NCBI RefSeq assembly: GCF_000023705.1
Contig: NC_012968.1
Coordinates: 1,736,001-1,800,000, forward strand
Reading direction: 5' to 3'
Origin: Methylotenera mobilis JLW8
GTDB lineage: Bacteria > Pseudomonadota > Gammaproteobacteria > Burkholderiales > Methylophilaceae
DNA length: 64,000 nucleotides
How positions within the stretch are numbered: the stretch's first letter is position 1; every line of letters starts with the position of its first letter. A program made the position numbers and the translations under genes. This document shows positions 9,058 to 20,188 of this stretch, in pieces. Below the pieces are notes generated by a model that was not told where the DNA came from, did not search any database, and saw nothing but the letters and a program-made list of their open reading frames with translations.

Positions 9058-10086
9058 TTAGTGAAACAAATATGCCCATGGGGTTTGCATCATGCCACCT
9101 ACAAACACAATCCACACAATAGTAATTGGAATAAACACCTTCCAGCCTAAACGCATAATCTGGTCATAGCGGTAGCGTGGGAAGGTTGCCCTAAACCATA
9201 AGAATAAGAATAATAAGAAACCAACTTTAGCCAGTAACCACAAGAAACTATCTGGAATAAACGGCACAGGTGACAACCAGCCACCCAAGAACATCAATGC
9301 TGCCAGCATAGACACTAAAATCATGTTGGCGTATTCAGCCAAGAAGAATACTGCAAACGCCATACCTGAGTACTCAACGTGAAAACCGGCAACAATCTCT
9401 GACTCACCCTCGGCCACGTCAAATGGCGCGCGGTTGGTTTCAGCTACAGCACTAATAAAGTAAACAATAAACAAAGGGAATAATGGAATGAAGTACCAAT
9501 GCCAGAAGCCACCTTCTTGGCCTAAAACAATTTTACCTAGATTTAAACTATTAGCGCACATCAACACGCCCACCAATGCAAAACCCATCGCAATTTCGTA
9601 TGAAACAATTTGTGCTGCTGAGCGTAAACTGCCCAAGAATGCATATTTAGAGTTAGAAGCCCAGCCTGCGATAATCACGCCATAAACAGCCACAGAGGTC
9701 ATGGCAAGGATATAAAGTAAACCTGCATCTACATCTGCCAACACCATATTTAAATCAAACGGTACTACAGCCCAAGCTGCAAACGCAGGTGCAATTGCTA
9801 GCACCGGACCCAGCAAAAACAGTGCCTTATTAGAGGCTGTTGGTAAAATCACCTCTTTCAACAGTAGCTTGATACCATCCGCCAGCGGTTGCAGCAAGCC
9901 GAAGTAACCAACGCGGTTAGGACCGATACGCACTTGCATATAACCAATCACTTTACGCTCTGCTAGCGTTAAATAGGCCACAGCGCCCATCAGCGGCAAC
10001 ACAATTGCAACAATTTTAATCAGAGTCCAGCCAGTGATTTCAACTGCTGGCCAGTAACTACCGAATAGATTTGATAACCATTCCAT
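9058..10086 (-). CDS. nuoH: NADH-quinone oxidoreductase subunit H
   Basis: This 342-residue membrane subunit (ND1 homologue) forms the quinone chamber with NuoB and NuoD. It contains the conserved signature [20 protein letters not shown] (about residues 42-61). The acidic loop [20 protein letters not shown] near residue 215 carries the Glu/Asp residues of the E-channel. About eight transmembrane helices are evident. The stop-start overlap with nuoG is one base. Length and composition are typical. Confidence 0.97.
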   Translation of the reverse strand: MEWLSNLFGSYWPAVEITGWTLIKIVAIVLPLMGAVAYLTLAERKVIGYMQVRIGPNRVGYFGLLQPLADGIKLLLKEVILPTASNKALFLLGPVLAIAPAFAAWAVVPFDLNMVLADVDAGLLYILAMTSVAVYGVIIAGWASNSKYAFLGSLRSAAQIVSYEIAMGFALVGVLMCANSLNLGKIVLGQEGGFWHWYFIPLFPLFIVYFISAVAETNRAPFDVAEGESEIVAGFHVEYSGMAFAVFFLAEYANMILVSMLAALMFLGGWLSPVPFIPDSFLWLLAKVGFLLFLFLWFRATFPRYRYDQIMRLGWKVFIPITIVWIVFVGGMMQTPWAYLFH

Positions 10087-12521
10087 TAGGCACGCGCTTC
10101 CGTAATGTTTTTATTAATAGCTTGTAACTGCTCTAAAGATAATTTCTCAATCGTGATGTCGCCCATCAAATCACCTAGGCCAATAGTTGCCTCGTGCGCA
10201 GCTGCCACGCGCACACAACCCATTGCCACGTGATCATCCAGACGCACGGTCAATACTGCACTACCTTTATCCTGTTTAACCAATACATGGTCACCTTCAA
10301 CCAAATCTAAAGCTGCTAACTGACGGCCACACATACGTGCCATTGGTTTAATGTTGTATTTGGTTTTTTGTAATGGTGGTGAGCGTCTTACAATCGGATC
10401 AGACTCATATTGCGGCACTTCGCCAATACGTTGCAGACCGTCATGTTTGATATTCACTTGAATCTCAACCAACTCTCTCAAGTTGTTATTCAAACTACGC
10501 CAAACCACAGCAGATGGTTTCTCACCGTTAAAGATCGCATCTTTAACTTGCTCGCTAGATTCAAAATCAAAGCCAGCCAAACCTAAGGTATTGGCTAACA
10601 CGCGTAATACTTTCCATGCTGGGCGTGCCTCACCTAAAGGTCTCACTGCTGCAGCAAAGCTCTGCACACGACCTTCCATGCTCATGAAAGTACCAGAGGT
10701 TTCTGTGAACGGTGTGATAGGTAATAGAATATCTGCATGCTCTAGCGCTTGCGATTTATAAGCAGTCAGCGCAACTACACATTCCGCTTTTTCCATCGCC
10801 GCTTTAGCCAATGCTGCGTGCTGGCAATCCAGCTCAGGCTCAATATTTAACAACACATAGGCCTTACGTGGCACTTCCAGCATCGCACGCGCGTGCATGC
10901 CGGTACTTGATGGCATTACGCCCATCATGTGCATACCAGTGCTATTGGCTGCAGCAGGCAATATACCGCCTTTAGCGCCAGTGATACCACCAATCGCCTC
11001 AGCCATACTGTACATTTCTGTAAAGCGTGGGTCGCTCAATGCCATGTTGCCTAAGAAAATACCGACTTTTGGCGCAATCAAATCATAGTCTTTACCATGA
11101 CCAGCCAAACTTTCCGCGATCGCTTGCGTGTTTGGGCGCACTTTAATATCGTCCAGCAAGCTCGTGAGTGATGGCGGCAAACATAGAGATAAACGTTGCA
11201 AACCAGACATCGCTTTTAGAATCTGACCAAGCACATTGACCATATCATTTGGACGCACAATTACTTTATGCGCGATATCCATCAGCGGGTCATTATCCAG
11301 TGGGCTCACCACAGATAATTCAGCGCCATTCGCCACAGCTCGACGGAAACGCTGCGCCAGTAATGGATGCTCATTACGTAAATTAGAGCCAATCACAATA
11401 ATACGGTCCAGCTCTTCGATCTCATGGATATTGCAGCCCATCCATGGCGTACCTAAGCGCTTGCCATCCAACCTGAAGTCAGTTTGACGTAAACGGTAGT
11501 CCACATTACCACTGTTCAAGCCATTTGCTAATTTCTTAGCGAGGTAACCTTCTTCCATGGTGCTGTTTGGAGAAACCAGCACACCTAATGCCTCACCACC
11601 ATATTCATTGGTGATATCTTTTAACTGCCCAGCGGCGAACTCAAGCGCGGTTTTCCAATCGGTTTCCACCCAAGCACCGTTGTGCTTGATCATTGGCACT
11701 TTAAGACGGTCTGGGCTATTCAGGCCTTCGTACGAGAAACGATCACGGTCTGACAGCCAGCATTCGTTGATACTTTCTTTTTCACGCGGTAACACACGCA
11801 TGACTTTATTGTCTTTAACATGCACTTCAATGTGTGAGCCTAAGCTGTCATGCGCAGCAATGCTTGGCCTGCGTGTTAATTCCCAGCTACGTGCAGAGTA
11901 TCTGAATGGTTTGCTGGTCAATGCGCCAACTGGGCACAAATCAATAATGTTGCCAGACAGTTCTGAGTTAACACTCTTATCCACATAAGCGGTAATTTCG
12001 GCATGCTCACCACGACCAATCATGCCCAACTCTTGCATACCGCCCACTTCTTTCAAGAAGCGCACGCAACGTGTACACTGAATACAGCGCGTCATATCGG
12101 TGCTCACCAATGGCCCGATGTTTTTATTGAACACAACGCGCTTTTCTTCCGTATAGCGTGAGCCACTTACACCATAAGCCACCGCAATATCTTGTAAATC
12201 ACACTCACCACCCTGATCGCAAATTGGACAATCCAATGGGTGGTTAATCAGTAAAAACTCCATCACGCTTTGCTGCGCTTCAATCGCAGATTTTGAGCGT
12301 GTAAATATCTTCATCCCGTCTGCAACCGGGGTTGCGCACGCTGGTAATGGCTTGTTAAATTTCTCTACCTGCACCAAGCACATACGGCAGTTTGCCGCCA
12401 CGGATAATTTAGGGTGGTAGCAAAAACGTGGAATCGCAATACCGACTTTATCAGCCGCATCAATAATGGTGCTGCCGTGCTCGACTTCTATCGATTTACC
12501 ATCTATTTCAATATTCAACAT
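10086..12521 (-). CDS. nuoG: NADH-quinone oxidoreductase subunit G
   Basis: This 811-residue iron-sulfur subunit of the peripheral arm has an N-terminal [2Fe-2S] domain with ligands around [18 protein letters not shown] (residues 46-63). The His/Cys [4Fe-4S] site N5 is [14 protein letters not shown] (about 95-108). A further [4Fe-4S] site, N4, is [10 protein letters not shown] with a distal IDLCPVGAL (about 145-200). The remaining part is a molybdopterin-oxidoreductase-like domain that carries no cofactor in this subunit. The extra E. coli-type N7 cluster motif is not apparent, as in most NuoG proteins. It relays electrons from NuoF to NuoI. It lies 24 bases downstream of nuoF. Confidence 0.97.
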   Translation of the reverse strand: MLNIEIDGKSIEVEHGSTIIDAADKVGIAIPRFCYHPKLSVAANCRMCLVQVEKFNKPLPACATPVADGMKIFTRSKSAIEAQQSVMEFLLINHPLDCPICDQGGECDLQDIAVAYGVSGSRYTEEKRVVFNKNIGPLVSTDMTRCIQCTRCVRFLKEVGGMQELGMIGRGEHAEITAYVDKSVNSELSGNIIDLCPVGALTSKPFRYSARSWELTRRPSIAAHDSLGSHIEVHVKDNKVMRVLPREKESINECWLSDRDRFSYEGLNSPDRLKVPMIKHNGAWVETDWKTALEFAAGQLKDITNEYGGEALGVLVSPNSTMEEGYLAKKLANGLNSGNVDYRLRQTDFRLDGKRLGTPWMGCNIHEIEELDRIIVIGSNLRNEHPLLAQRFRRAVANGAELSVVSPLDNDPLMDIAHKVIVRPNDMVNVLGQILKAMSGLQRLSLCLPPSLTSLLDDIKVRPNTQAIAESLAGHGKDYDLIAPKVGIFLGNMALSDPRFTEMYSMAEAIGGITGAKGGILPAAANSTGMHMMGVMPSSTGMHARAMLEVPRKAYVLLNIEPELDCQHAALAKAAMEKAECVVALTAYKSQALEHADILLPITPFTETSGTFMSMEGRVQSFAAAVRPLGEARPAWKVLRVLANTLGLAGFDFESSEQVKDAIFNGEKPSAVVWRSLNNNLRELVEIQVNIKHDGLQRIGEVPQYESDPIVRRSPPLQKTKYNIKPMARMCGRQLAALDLVEGDHVLVKQDKGSAVLTVRLDDHVAMGCVRVAAAHEATIGLGDLMGDITIEKLSLEQLQAINKNITEARA

Positions 12522-12545
12522 TATGTATTTTTACCGTCTTTACAG

Positions 12546-13862
12546 TTATTTACCGTCAACCATGCTCTTGCCATGCTGAATGTAGTATTCAAACTCAGGC
12601 CTGAAATGCTTAATAAAACTTAATACTGGCGTTGCAGCTGCCTCACCTAGCGCACAAATCGTACGACCGGCGATATTGTTACTTACATCGGTGAGCAAAT
12701 CTAAGTCTTCCATCTTGCCCTGACCTTTAACAATACGGTCAATCACGCGATATACCCAGCCCGTACCTTCACGGCAAGGTGTACATTGGCCACAGCTTTC
12801 TTCGTAGAAGAAATAAGACAATCTATGCAAAGCTTTCACCATGCAGGTTGTATCATCCATCACAATCATCGAGCCAGCACCCAGACTAGATCTAGCTTTG
12901 CTTAAGCCGTCATAATCCATGGTTGCGCCTAGAATGGCTGATGCAGGCATCACCGCAGTAGATGGTCCACCAGGAATCACCGCCTTCAATTGGCGCCCTT
13001 TCCAGATACCGCCAGCCAATGCTAGCAACTCAGTAAATGGCATGCCCATATTCACTTCGTAATTGCCAGGTTTTTCAACATGACCAGAGATAGAAAACAG
13101 TTTGGTACCACCAGAGTTTGCAACACCTAAATCAGCAAAAGCTTTACCACCATTTTGCATAATCCAAGGGATGCTGGTATAGCTTTCAGTGTTATTGACG
13201 TTGGTAGGTTTACCAAACACACCGTAGCTTGCCGGGAATGGCGGTTTAAAGCGGGGCTGGCCTTTTTTGCCTTCGATTGATTCAATCAGTGCGGTTTCTT
13301 CACCACAAATATAGGCGCCATAACCATGCACTGCATATAAATCAAAACTGAAATTTGTACCGAATAGATCTTCACCTAGATAACCAGCAGCTTTTGCTTC
13401 ATGCAATGCAGCTTCAAAGATCTCATAATCCTGCCAGATTTCGCCATGGATATAGTTGTAGCCCACACGCGCACCCAAGGTATAAGCAGCAATCGCCATA
13501 CCTTCAATTAACTGATGCGGGTTGTAGCGAATGATGTCGCGATCTTTAAAAGTACCTGGCTCACCTTCATCGGTATTGCACACTAGGTATTTCACACCAT
13601 CAAAATAACGTGGCATGAAGCTCCATTTAAGACCGGTAGGAAAGCCTGCACCGCCCCTACCGCGTAGACCCGAAGCTTTTACCTCGGAAATAATATCGGT
13701 AGGTTTGACTTTCTCGGTGACCACACGCTTCAGCGCAGCATAACCGCCTAACTTCAGGTAGGTTTCCAATGACGCCGGATTTTCCTCAGTCAGCGTACGT
13801 AACGTGACCAAAGTTTGTCCGGTTAGATCTGTTTTTACTACCGGCTTGCTAGAAGCGACCAT
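12546..13862 (-). CDS. nuoF: NADH-quinone oxidoreductase subunit F (NADH-binding)
   Basis: This 438-residue subunit binds NADH and FMN and carries [4Fe-4S] cluster N3. The FMN/NADH glycine-rich segment is [16 protein letters not shown] (about residues 65-80). The NADH-binding segment is [20 protein letters not shown] (about 180-200). The cluster motif is [12 protein letters not shown] near residue 355, with a distal Cys near TICALGEAA. It oxidises NADH and passes electrons to NuoE and NuoG at the tip of the peripheral arm. Its start overlaps the nuoE stop by one base. Confidence 0.98.
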   Translation of the reverse strand: MVASSKPVVKTDLTGQTLVTLRTLTEENPASLETYLKLGGYAALKRVVTEKVKPTDIISEVKASGLRGRGGAGFPTGLKWSFMPRYFDGVKYLVCNTDEGEPGTFKDRDIIRYNPHQLIEGMAIAAYTLGARVGYNYIHGEIWQDYEIFEAALHEAKAAGYLGEDLFGTNFSFDLYAVHGYGAYICGEETALIESIEGKKGQPRFKPPFPASYGVFGKPTNVNNTESYTSIPWIMQNGGKAFADLGVANSGGTKLFSISGHVEKPGNYEVNMGMPFTELLALAGGIWKGRQLKAVIPGGPSTAVMPASAILGATMDYDGLSKARSSLGAGSMIVMDDTTCMVKALHRLSYFFYEESCGQCTPCREGTGWVYRVIDRIVKGQGKMEDLDLLTDVSNNIAGRTICALGEAAATPVLSFIKHFRPEFEYYIQHGKSMVDGK

Positions 13863-14335
13863 TATTTAAGCCCCTCAATAATCGCGTCCACTTTATCGGT
13901 GGTTAAAAATTCATGCATTTCTGTGTTATTAACATGCATTAACGGCGCACCACCACAACAGCCCATGCACTCACCTTCTTTTAAACAAAACTTACCATCT
14001 GGGGTAACCTCATTAAAACCCACACCCAGCTTACTCTGTAGGTGATTAACGATTTCATCAGAGCCACGCAGCATGCATGAGATATTAGTACAGATCGTTA
14101 CTTTGTATTTACCTACTGGTGACAAATCATACATATTGTAAAAAGTTGCCACTTCCATCGCTGCAATTTCAGGCATGCCTAAATATTGCGCTACCTCGGT
14201 AATACTTTCTTTTGACAACCAGCCACGCTCAGTTTGCACGATACGTAAGGCACTCATCACCGCAGCCTGACGTTGATCAGCTGGGTATTTGGTCAACTCA
14301 TAATCTATTTTTGTGGTTGCTTCTGGGCTTAACAT
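13862..14335 (-). CDS. nuoE: NADH-quinone oxidoreductase subunit E
   Basis: This 157-residue thioredoxin-like [2Fe-2S] subunit (cluster N1a) has ligands in [10 protein letters not shown] (about residues 81-90) and in [15 protein letters not shown] (about 119-133). It partners NuoF at the NADH site. The length is normal for the bacterial family. An 89-base gap separates it from nuoD; otherwise the operon is continuous. Confidence 0.97.
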   Translation of the reverse strand: MLSPEATTKIDYELTKYPADQRQAAVMSALRIVQTERGWLSKESITEVAQYLGMPEIAAMEVATFYNMYDLSPVGKYKVTICTNISCMLRGSDEIVNHLQSKLGVGFNEVTPDGKFCLKEGECMGCCGGAPLMHVNNTEMHEFLTTDKVDAIIEGLK

Positions 14336-14424
14336 ACTGATTGATTCCTACTCCACACCGCGCACCAGCGCGCATGGCAATGACGAAAATGCTAACAATA
14401 ACGAAGAAATGTTACAGAATACGT

Positions 14425-15678
14425 TCATCGGTCGATTTCCCCGAACACGATATCTTGGGTGCCGATAATAGCAACCAAGTCGGCAATCATGTGACCTCTG
14501 GTCATTTCATCCAGCGCAGCTAAATGTGGGAAGCCGGGCGCACGAATTTTTAAACGGTATGGCTTGTTCGCGCCATCGGACACCATGTAAATACCGAACT
14601 CGCCTTTAGGATGCTCAACCGCAGCATAGGCTTCGCCCGCCGGCACATGAAAGCCTTCAGTAAACAGCTTGAAGTGGTGAATCAGATCTTCCATGTTAGT
14701 TTTCATCCCTTCACGGTTCGGCGGTGCGACTTTATTATCTGCTGTAATCACAGGGCCTGGATTTTTACGTAACCAGTCAACACATTGCTTGATGATACGG
14801 TTGGACTGTCTAAACTCCTCCATACGCACCAAGTAACGATCGTAACAGTCACCATTGACGCCTACTGGAATATCAAAATCCAAATCAGCATAAACCTCAT
14901 AAGGTTGCTTTTTACGCAAATCCCACTCAATGCCTGAGCCACGCAACATCGGCCCAGTCATACCAAGCGCTAAAGCACGCTCAGGACTGACCACGCCAAT
15001 ACCAACAGTACGTTGTTTCCAGATACGGTTATCCGTTAACAGGGTTTCATACTCATCAACATAAGCTGGGAAACGGTTGGTGAAGTCTTCAATAAAATCT
15101 AACAATGAACCTTGGCGGTTCGCATTTTGTGCTTTAACCGTCTTAGCATTGCGCATGGATGACACCTGATACTGCGGCATCGAATTTGGCAGGTCGCGAT
15201 AGACACCACCTGGGCGGTAGTAAGCAGCATGCATACGAGCACCAGAAACGGCCTCGTACACATCAAACAGATCTTCACGCTCACGGAACGCATACAAGAA
15301 CACAGTCATAGCACCTACGTCTAGCGCATGTGCGCCTAGCCATAGCAAGTGATTCAGCACACGGGTGATTTCATCGAACATCACGCGAATATACTGTGCG
15401 CGGATTGGCACTTCCAACCCCAGCATCTTTTCAATTGCCATCACATAAGCGTGCTCATTAGACATCATGGACACGTAGTCCAACCTGTCCATATAGGGTA
15501 CGCTTTGTAAATAAGTGCGATTTTCAGCCAATTTTTCAGTACCGCGATGCAGCAAACCAATATGTGGGTCTGCGCGTTGAATCACTTCACCATCTAACTC
15601 CAACACCAAACGCAACACACCGTGCGCCGCCGGGTGCTGTGGGCCAAAATTCATGGTGTAATTTCTAATTTCAGCCAT
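14425..15678 (-). CDS. nuoD: NADH-quinone oxidoreductase subunit D
   Basis: This is a 417-residue NiFe-hydrogenase-like large subunit that lines the quinone site of complex I. Conserved segments include [22 protein letters not shown] near the N-terminus, with the quinone-site His. [18 protein letters not shown] and the C-terminal IVFGEIDR are also present. The frame runs open to 15729, but the ATG at 15678 is chosen. It has an AAGGAG Shine-Dalgarno six bases upstream, starts with the family N-terminus MAEIRNYT, and overlaps the nuoC stop by 8 bases. nuoC and nuoD are separate genes, unlike the E. coli nuoCD fusion. Confidence 0.97.
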   Translation of the reverse strand: MAEIRNYTMNFGPQHPAAHGVLRLVLELDGEVIQRADPHIGLLHRGTEKLAENRTYLQSVPYMDRLDYVSMMSNEHAYVMAIEKMLGLEVPIRAQYIRVMFDEITRVLNHLLWLGAHALDVGAMTVFLYAFREREDLFDVYEAVSGARMHAAYYRPGGVYRDLPNSMPQYQVSSMRNAKTVKAQNANRQGSLLDFIEDFTNRFPAYVDEYETLLTDNRIWKQRTVGIGVVSPERALALGMTGPMLRGSGIEWDLRKKQPYEVYADLDFDIPVGVNGDCYDRYLVRMEEFRQSNRIIKQCVDWLRKNPGPVITADNKVAPPNREGMKTNMEDLIHHFKLFTEGFHVPAGEAYAAVEHPKGEFGIYMVSDGANKPYRLKIRAPGFPHLAALDEMTRGHMIADLVAIIGTQDIVFGEIDR

Positions 15679-16267
15679 TGTGCGCTCCTTCGTTACGAAT
15701 GACGCGTGGAACGTTATTGCGCAACTCAATAGAAACTGGCTGATAAATTACACGCTGCTGCTCTGGGTCATAACGCATTTCGACGTTACCTATCATAGGG
15801 AAATCTTTACGGAACGGATGACCAACAAAACCATAGTCAGTCAACAAACGACGCAGGTCTGGGTGGTTTTCAAACAGAATGCCGTACAGGTCAAACGCTT
15901 CACGCTCAAACCAGTTAGCTACTGGCCACAAACCAACCAAAGTCGACAATATTGGAAAATCTTCATCTTTAGCGAACACACGCAAACGTAGACGTTGATT
16001 CAAGGAAACAGAAAGAAAATGACAGACCACTGCATAACGTAAACCATCATAACTACCTTCACCGTACTCTTGGTAGTCCACACCGCACAGATCAATCAAC
16101 TGCTCAAACTTTAACGCAGTATCATCACGCAACAACTCACAAACAGCGAGATAATCTTCGGCACGACACTCGATAGTAACTTCATCTAAAGCAACAGTTT
16201 GCTTAGTAATTTTTTCACCGAGCACTGTTTGCAAACTGGCTAGTAGCTGATCTAATTTAGCTGACAT
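15671..16267 (-). CDS. nuoC: NADH-quinone oxidoreductase subunit C
   Basis: This 198-residue hydrophilic subunit (30-kDa type) of the complex I peripheral arm has the conserved signature [40 protein letters not shown] in its second half (about residues 120-160). It supports the NuoD/NuoB interface and has no cofactor. The stop overlaps nuoD by 8 bases, implying coupled synthesis of the two partner subunits. Confidence 0.97.
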   Translation of the reverse strand: MSAKLDQLLASLQTVLGEKITKQTVALDEVTIECRAEDYLAVCELLRDDTALKFEQLIDLCGVDYQEYGEGSYDGLRYAVVCHFLSVSLNQRLRLRVFAKDEDFPILSTLVGLWPVANWFEREAFDLYGILFENHPDLRRLLTDYGFVGHPFRKDFPMIGNVEMRYDPEQQRVIYQPVSIELRNNVPRVIRNEGAHNG

Positions 16268-16302
16268 AATTTTGTTCTTAATTTAACAGGCCCATTATTA
16301 AC

Positions 16303-16779
16303 CTAACGGGCAATAGTGTTTGTACGCTTAATTTTATTTTGCAACTGGATGATGCCGTACAACAACGCCTCTGCAGTAGGCGGACAACCCGGCACATAGA
16401 CATCAACAGGAACAATACGATCACACCCGCGCACAACCGCATAAGAGTAATGGTAATAACCACCACCGTTAGCGCATGACCCCATAGAAATAACCCAGCG
16501 CGGCTCAGCCATTTGGTCATAGACCTTACGCAAGGCCGGCGCCATTTTATTAACCAAAGTCCCAGCCACAATCATCACATCAGATTGTCGAGGACTGGGA
16601 CGAAATACGATACCAAAACGGTCAAGGTCATAACGAGAGGCGCCTGCGTGCATCATTTCTACCGCACAACAGGCCAAACCAAAAGTCATCGGCCATAACG
16701 AACCAGTACGGGTATAGTTAATCACCGTATCCAGCGTAGTGGTGACAAACCCTTTTTCTAATACACCTTCAAGACTCAT
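16303..16779 (-). CDS. nuoB: NADH-quinone oxidoreductase subunit B
   Basis: This 158-residue subunit holds cluster N2, the terminal [4Fe-4S] centre that reduces quinone. The unusual adjacent cysteines [11 protein letters not shown] (about residues 34-44) are present. The remaining ligands are in [20 protein letters not shown] (about 98-117) and [12 protein letters not shown] (about 128-139). Length is standard. It lies between nuoA and nuoC, seven bases after nuoA. Confidence 0.98.
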   Translation of the reverse strand: MSLEGVLEKGFVTTTLDTVINYTRTGSLWPMTFGLACCAVEMMHAGASRYDLDRFGIVFRPSPRQSDVMIVAGTLVNKMAPALRKVYDQMAEPRWVISMGSCANGGGYYHYSYAVVRGCDRIVPVDVYVPGCPPTAEALLYGIIQLQNKIKRTNTIAR

Positions 16780-16786
16780 GATTCAA

Positions 16787-17149
16787 TCAATCCCATTCCA
16801 ATGCGCCCTTCATCCACTCGTAGATGAAACCAATCACAAGCACGCCTAAAAAAACCATCATTGCAAGGAAACCGAACAAACCTATTTCACGCAGCACCAC
16901 GGCCCATGGAAATAGAAACGCGATTTCCAAATCAAACAAAATAAACAGGATAGCAACAAGATAGTAACGCACATCAAACTTCATACGCGCATCTTCAAAG
17001 GCTTCAAAGCCACATTCATACGGGGAGTTTTTTGCAGAGTCAGGTCTGCTTGGGGAGACTAGTTTAGACAGAATTAGCGGACCAACGCCAACGGCCAAAC
17101 CTACAAGAATGAACAACAATATCGGAAAATAATTTTCTAGCACTAACAA
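16787..17149 (-). CDS. nuoA: NADH-quinone oxidoreductase subunit A
   Basis: This 120-residue, three-helix membrane subunit (ND3 homologue) is the first gene of the nuo operon. The conserved loop [21 protein letters not shown] (about residues 40-60) contains the Cys of the active/deactive transition region of ND3. The helix with [17 protein letters not shown] carries the conserved acids of the E-channel. The operon promoter should lie in the 120 bases between this gene and the tRNA; I did not identify a convincing core promoter there. Confidence 0.97.
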   Translation of the reverse strand: MLVLENYFPILLFILVGLAVGVGPLILSKLVSPSRPDSAKNSPYECGFEAFEDARMKFDVRYYLVAILFILFDLEIAFLFPWAVVLREIGLFGFLAMMVFLGVLVIGFIYEWMKGALEWD

Positions 17150-17269
17150 ACCCCAGACTAAATCACTAAAGAATTTGCAACGAATAAAAGTAAAACATTA
17201 CCGTCACCAAAAACTAACAACTTCAAGACCAGATTTACTACTTGTAACCAAAAAATCAAAACTACTAAA

Positions 17270-17354
17270 TGGTGCCGACGGAGAGACTCGAACTCTCACG
17301 ACTTTCGTCACTACCCCCTCAAGATAGCGTGTCTACCAATTCCACCACGACGGC
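17270..17354 (-). tRNA. tRNA-Leu (anticodon GAG)
   Basis: This 85-base class II tRNA was read by eye, with encoded CCA. The acceptor begins GCCGTCG and ends CGTCGGC-A-CCA. The D arm contains the usual GGTAGACAC stretch. The anticodon stem CTATC/GGTAG encloses the loop TTGAGGG, giving anticodon GAG for CUC/CUU leucine codons. A short variable arm (GAC-GAAA-GTC) and a T arm with TTCGAGT follow. Acceptor position 5-68 reads as a U-U mismatch. It lies between secG and nuoA, a common betaproteobacterial arrangement. Confidence 0.95.
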
Positions 17355-17373
17355 ATATGCTTAAACTACATCA

Positions 17374-17715
17374 TTATTTTGGCACAGCCTCTGTACTGGT
17401 TGTTTCAGTTGCAGCAGCCGGTGCAGACTTAGCAGCATCAACCGCCTGCGTTGACATTGCCTTAACCACACTACCGCTACTAGCTTTATGGCTAGACAAG
17501 TAAGCCAACGTCAAACTAGTAATAAAAAATACGAATACGAAGCCCGCTGTCGCACGACTCATAAAATTAGATGAGCCAGACACACCAAACAAACTGCCTG
17601 ATGCACCGCTACCGAAAGATGCACCCATATCGGCACCTTTACCATGTTGCAACAATACCAAGCCAATCACACCACAAGCTGCCAGCACATGAATTACTAA
17701 TACTATATTTTCCAT
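17374..17715 (-). CDS. secG: Protein translocase subunit SecG
   Basis: This 113-residue inner-membrane component of SecYEG has two transmembrane helices (about residues 2-22 and 52-75). They flank the conserved cytoplasmic loop GKGADMGASFGSGASGSLFG. The C-terminal tail is rich in Ala, Ser and Thr, as often in proteobacterial SecG. It stimulates SecA-driven export. It lies between tpiA and the tRNA-Leu gene on the same strand and may be co-transcribed with them. Confidence 0.95.
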   Translation of the reverse strand: MENIVLVIHVLAACGVIGLVLLQHGKGADMGASFGSGASGSLFGVSGSSNFMSRATAGFVFVFFITSLTLAYLSSHKASSGSVVKAMSTQAVDAAKSAPAAATETTSTEAVPK

Positions 17716-17798
17716 TTTTTACCTTATACGCCACCGCAACACTTAAGCTAAGCCGAGTGAAATCAGCAACTTGACCGAACACAAGTCCGATACCTCAC

Positions 17799-18551
17799 TT
17801 AACATGCCGCCTGGCAAATTCCTTCAAATTCTTGCGCGCTTAATGAGCATCTACCAATCAAGCCGCCATCTATATCCTGCATATTGAATAATTGTACCGC
17901 ATTTTGAGGATTTACGCTCCCCCCGTAAAGGATTTTCAAGCTGGCTGCCGCTTCTTGATTGTGGCTTGCAACCCTATGCCGGATAAACTCATGCATACTC
18001 TGCGCTTGGTCTGGCGTAGCTGCCAAGCCGGTGCCAATTGCCCAGATTGGCTCGTATGAAACCACTGTATTCGCAAAAACAGCTGCACCGTATAGGTTAA
18101 TAATGGTGTCAATTTGCTTGGCGACGACCATTTCCATCACTCCGGCCTCACGCTCGATCAAGGTTTCACCTACACACAGTATCGGCACTAATCCATGCGC
18201 CTTGGCTTGCATGAACTTAGCTGCGATATTTTCATCAGACTCGCAATAGGCTGTTGCACGCTCTGAATGTCCAATAATGACGTGAGTTGCGCCAAAGTCT
18301 CTCAGCATACTTGCACTTACTTCACCGGTATAAGCGCCGACTACATCTTTACTGAGGTTTTGCGCACCCCATGCGATAGCAGTATGCTGCAAAAGGCTTT
18401 GCACCTGCGCGAGATATGGATATGGGACACAGACGACTACTTCAACATTTTTGAGTGCGCTTAATCGATCAAGATAAGCTTGCAGAAGCTGTTGATTCGT
18501 TGCTAAGTTGCCATGCATTTTCCAATTGGCAACTACTATTTTTCTAGGCAT
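17799..18551 (-). CDS. tpiA: Triosephosphate isomerase (copy 1)
   Basis: This 250-residue TIM-barrel enzyme interconverts glyceraldehyde 3-phosphate and dihydroxyacetone phosphate. Catalytic residues are visible: Lys in VANWKMHG (about residue 11), His in VIIGHSERA (about 95) and Glu in VVSYEPIWAIGTG (about 165). The phosphate-binding ILYGGSVNP and GGLIGRCSL loops are also present. It sits in the canonical tpiA-secG-tRNA-nuo position, so it is the likely housekeeping copy. A second gene for the same enzyme lies at 39850-40650. Confidence 0.97.
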   Translation of the reverse strand: MPRKIVVANWKMHGNLATNQQLLQAYLDRLSALKNVEVVVCVPYPYLAQVQSLLQHTAIAWGAQNLSKDVVGAYTGEVSASMLRDFGATHVIIGHSERATAYCESDENIAAKFMQAKAHGLVPILCVGETLIEREAGVMEMVVAKQIDTIINLYGAAVFANTVVSYEPIWAIGTGLAATPDQAQSMHEFIRHRVASHNQEAAASLKILYGGSVNPQNAVQLFNMQDIDGGLIGRCSLSAQEFEGICQAAC

Positions 18552-18722
18552 GCTACCCCTAATTTTTTTGAGTTCTTAAACTAAAAGTATATGGTTTATC
18601 TACTTTAGGCGGACGAATTTTGTGACAACAGCATCATCTCCATGCAATTCGCCGCAACCGTACGACATTGTAACTTAATTTTAGATGGTGGGATTTAAGC
18701 GCGAATAATAGTATGATTAATC

Positions 18723-19271
18723 ATGATAAAAAAAATTGCAGTTACGATTTTACTCATTATCTCACCCCATTTTCACGCATTTGCTGACACGGCATCAGAT
18801 GGATTATGGGCTGACGTTAAAAACACATTGTCCGAAACCTGGAACAGTAGTGATTATGAACTGTATGTACCAGTCAACACTTGGCACAACCGCGCATTTT
18901 ACGATAAAGAAAAAATAGACGGCTACAACGAACATCCCTGGGGCATAGGTATTGGCAAGTATAGATACGATGCAGATGGTGATTGGCATGGTGTATACGC
19001 GATGGTGTTTGCAGACTCACACAAGGAGATGGAGCCGGTGGCTGGCTATGCCTTTCAGAAAATGTGGCATGCCAATAATGATTTTCGCTTAGGCGCTGGC
19101 TACACCATAGGTGCCACTTTACGTGAGGACTACCACTATTTGCCGATACCGGTGATTGCGCCTATTGCTTCTATTGAGTACAAACAGTTGGCTGTGCAAT
19201 CGACTTATATAGTAGGCGGCCAAGGCAATGGCAACATCCTGTTTACCTGGCTCAAATGGCAAATCAAATAA
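18723..19271 (+). CDS. pagP: Lipid A palmitoyltransferase PagP
   Basis: This 182-residue outer-membrane enzyme has an N-terminal signal peptide (about residues 1-21, cleaved after HAFA). It is followed by the amphipathic helix and an eight-strand beta-barrel typical of PagP. Candidate catalytic residues match the family: His in PVNTWHNRAFY (about residue 54) and Asp-Ser in MVFADSHKE (about 96-97). It transfers palmitate from phospholipid to lipid A, a change that usually lowers sensitivity to cationic peptides. It is a lone plus-strand gene facing nnrD. The Shine-Dalgarno is weak. Confidence 0.9.
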   Translation: MIKKIAVTILLIISPHFHAFADTASDGLWADVKNTLSETWNSSDYELYVPVNTWHNRAFYDKEKIDGYNEHPWGIGIGKYRYDADGDWHGVYAMVFADSHKEMEPVAGYAFQKMWHANNDFRLGAGYTIGATLREDYHYLPIPVIAPIASIEYKQLAVQSTYIVGGQGNGNILFTWLKWQIK

Positions 19272-19326
19272 GGCTGTGCGTTTTTAGCCGCTGCTAACCC
19301 ATATTAAACTGAGCTAGCACACAGGA

Positions 19327-20181
19327 TTAATCACGGCTGAGTTGGTTAAGCACGTCGCGTATTGCCGTCACCAGTTCTGACGCGGTTAAACCAAGCGGAC
19401 CTATCCCACGCGCAACTAGCGCATCTGCCGCTGCACCATGTACATAAACACCCAGCCTCGCAGCCTGAATAGGCGCTAAGCCTTGCGCAATTAAACTTGC
19501 AATAACGCCGGTCAACACGTCCCCAGTACCGCCAGTCGCTAGCGCTGAATTGCCAGTAGTATTGATGCAATAACTGCCATTTTGCTCGGCAATGATGGTG
19601 CCCGCGCCTTTAAGCACACAAATCACATGTAGCGATTGCGCCAATCTGACAGCCGATTCTACGCGCTGAGATTGAATTGCTGCCGCAGTAACGCCCATTA
19701 ATCTAGCAGCCTCTCCCGCATGAGGGGTTAACACGGTTTGGCCTCGTCTATTTTTCAGCAACTCTGCTAGCTGATGATGTTGAGCAATCAAATTCAGCGC
19801 ATCGGCATCCAGCACCAGCGGGCAGGCTTGCGTCAACCAAAAAGTGAGCTCGGTGATGGCTGCGTCAGACTGTCCTAAACCAGGGCCAATAGCCACGGCA
19901 TCTAACTGCGCCAACGTTGCAAGCGCATCCGGTCTACGCATCATGATTTCTGGGTGCAGCAAATCCACCGCGGGAGCTGTTTCGCAAAGCATGGCGGCGT
20001 ATATCCTGCCGGCACCAGACAATAATGCAGCCCTGGCCGCCAGTAGCACTGCACCAAGCATGCCGTCATCGCCACCTATGATAGCAACACTGCCTGATGT
20101 ACCTTTGTGCGCGTCAACTGCACGCACCGGCAGTGCGGTTTGCAGCATTTGCTTGGTAAGTAAGTGTGGGGTTGTTTGCAT
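19327..20181 (-). CDS. nnrD: ADP-dependent NAD(P)H-hydrate dehydratase
   Basis: This 284-residue ribokinase-fold enzyme repairs hydrated NAD(P)H using ADP or ATP. The signature region TTGNSALATGGTGDVLTGVI (about residues 213-232) carries the catalytic Asp and anion-hole glycines. The VLTPHAGEAARLMG segment (about 150) is also typical. Only the C-terminal YjeF dehydratase domain is present; the epimerase half (NnrE) is absent from the polypeptide. It lies 7 bases after recJ, as part of a minus-strand operon. Confidence 0.93.
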   Translation of the reverse strand: MQTTPHLLTKQMLQTALPVRAVDAHKGTSGSVAIIGGDDGMLGAVLLAARAALLSGAGRIYAAMLCETAPAVDLLHPEIMMRRPDALATLAQLDAVAIGPGLGQSDAAITELTFWLTQACPLVLDADALNLIAQHHQLAELLKNRRGQTVLTPHAGEAARLMGVTAAAIQSQRVESAVRLAQSLHVICVLKGAGTIIAEQNGSYCINTTGNSALATGGTGDVLTGVIASLIAQGLAPIQAARLGVYVHGAAADALVARGIGPLGLTASELVTAIRDVLNQLSRD

Positions 20182-20188
20182 AGCGTGC

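Noticed and set aside
10086-12521. Missing N7 iron-sulfur site in NuoG as a defect
   Set aside because: The N7 cluster is present only in some lineages such as E. coli; its absence is the usual state.
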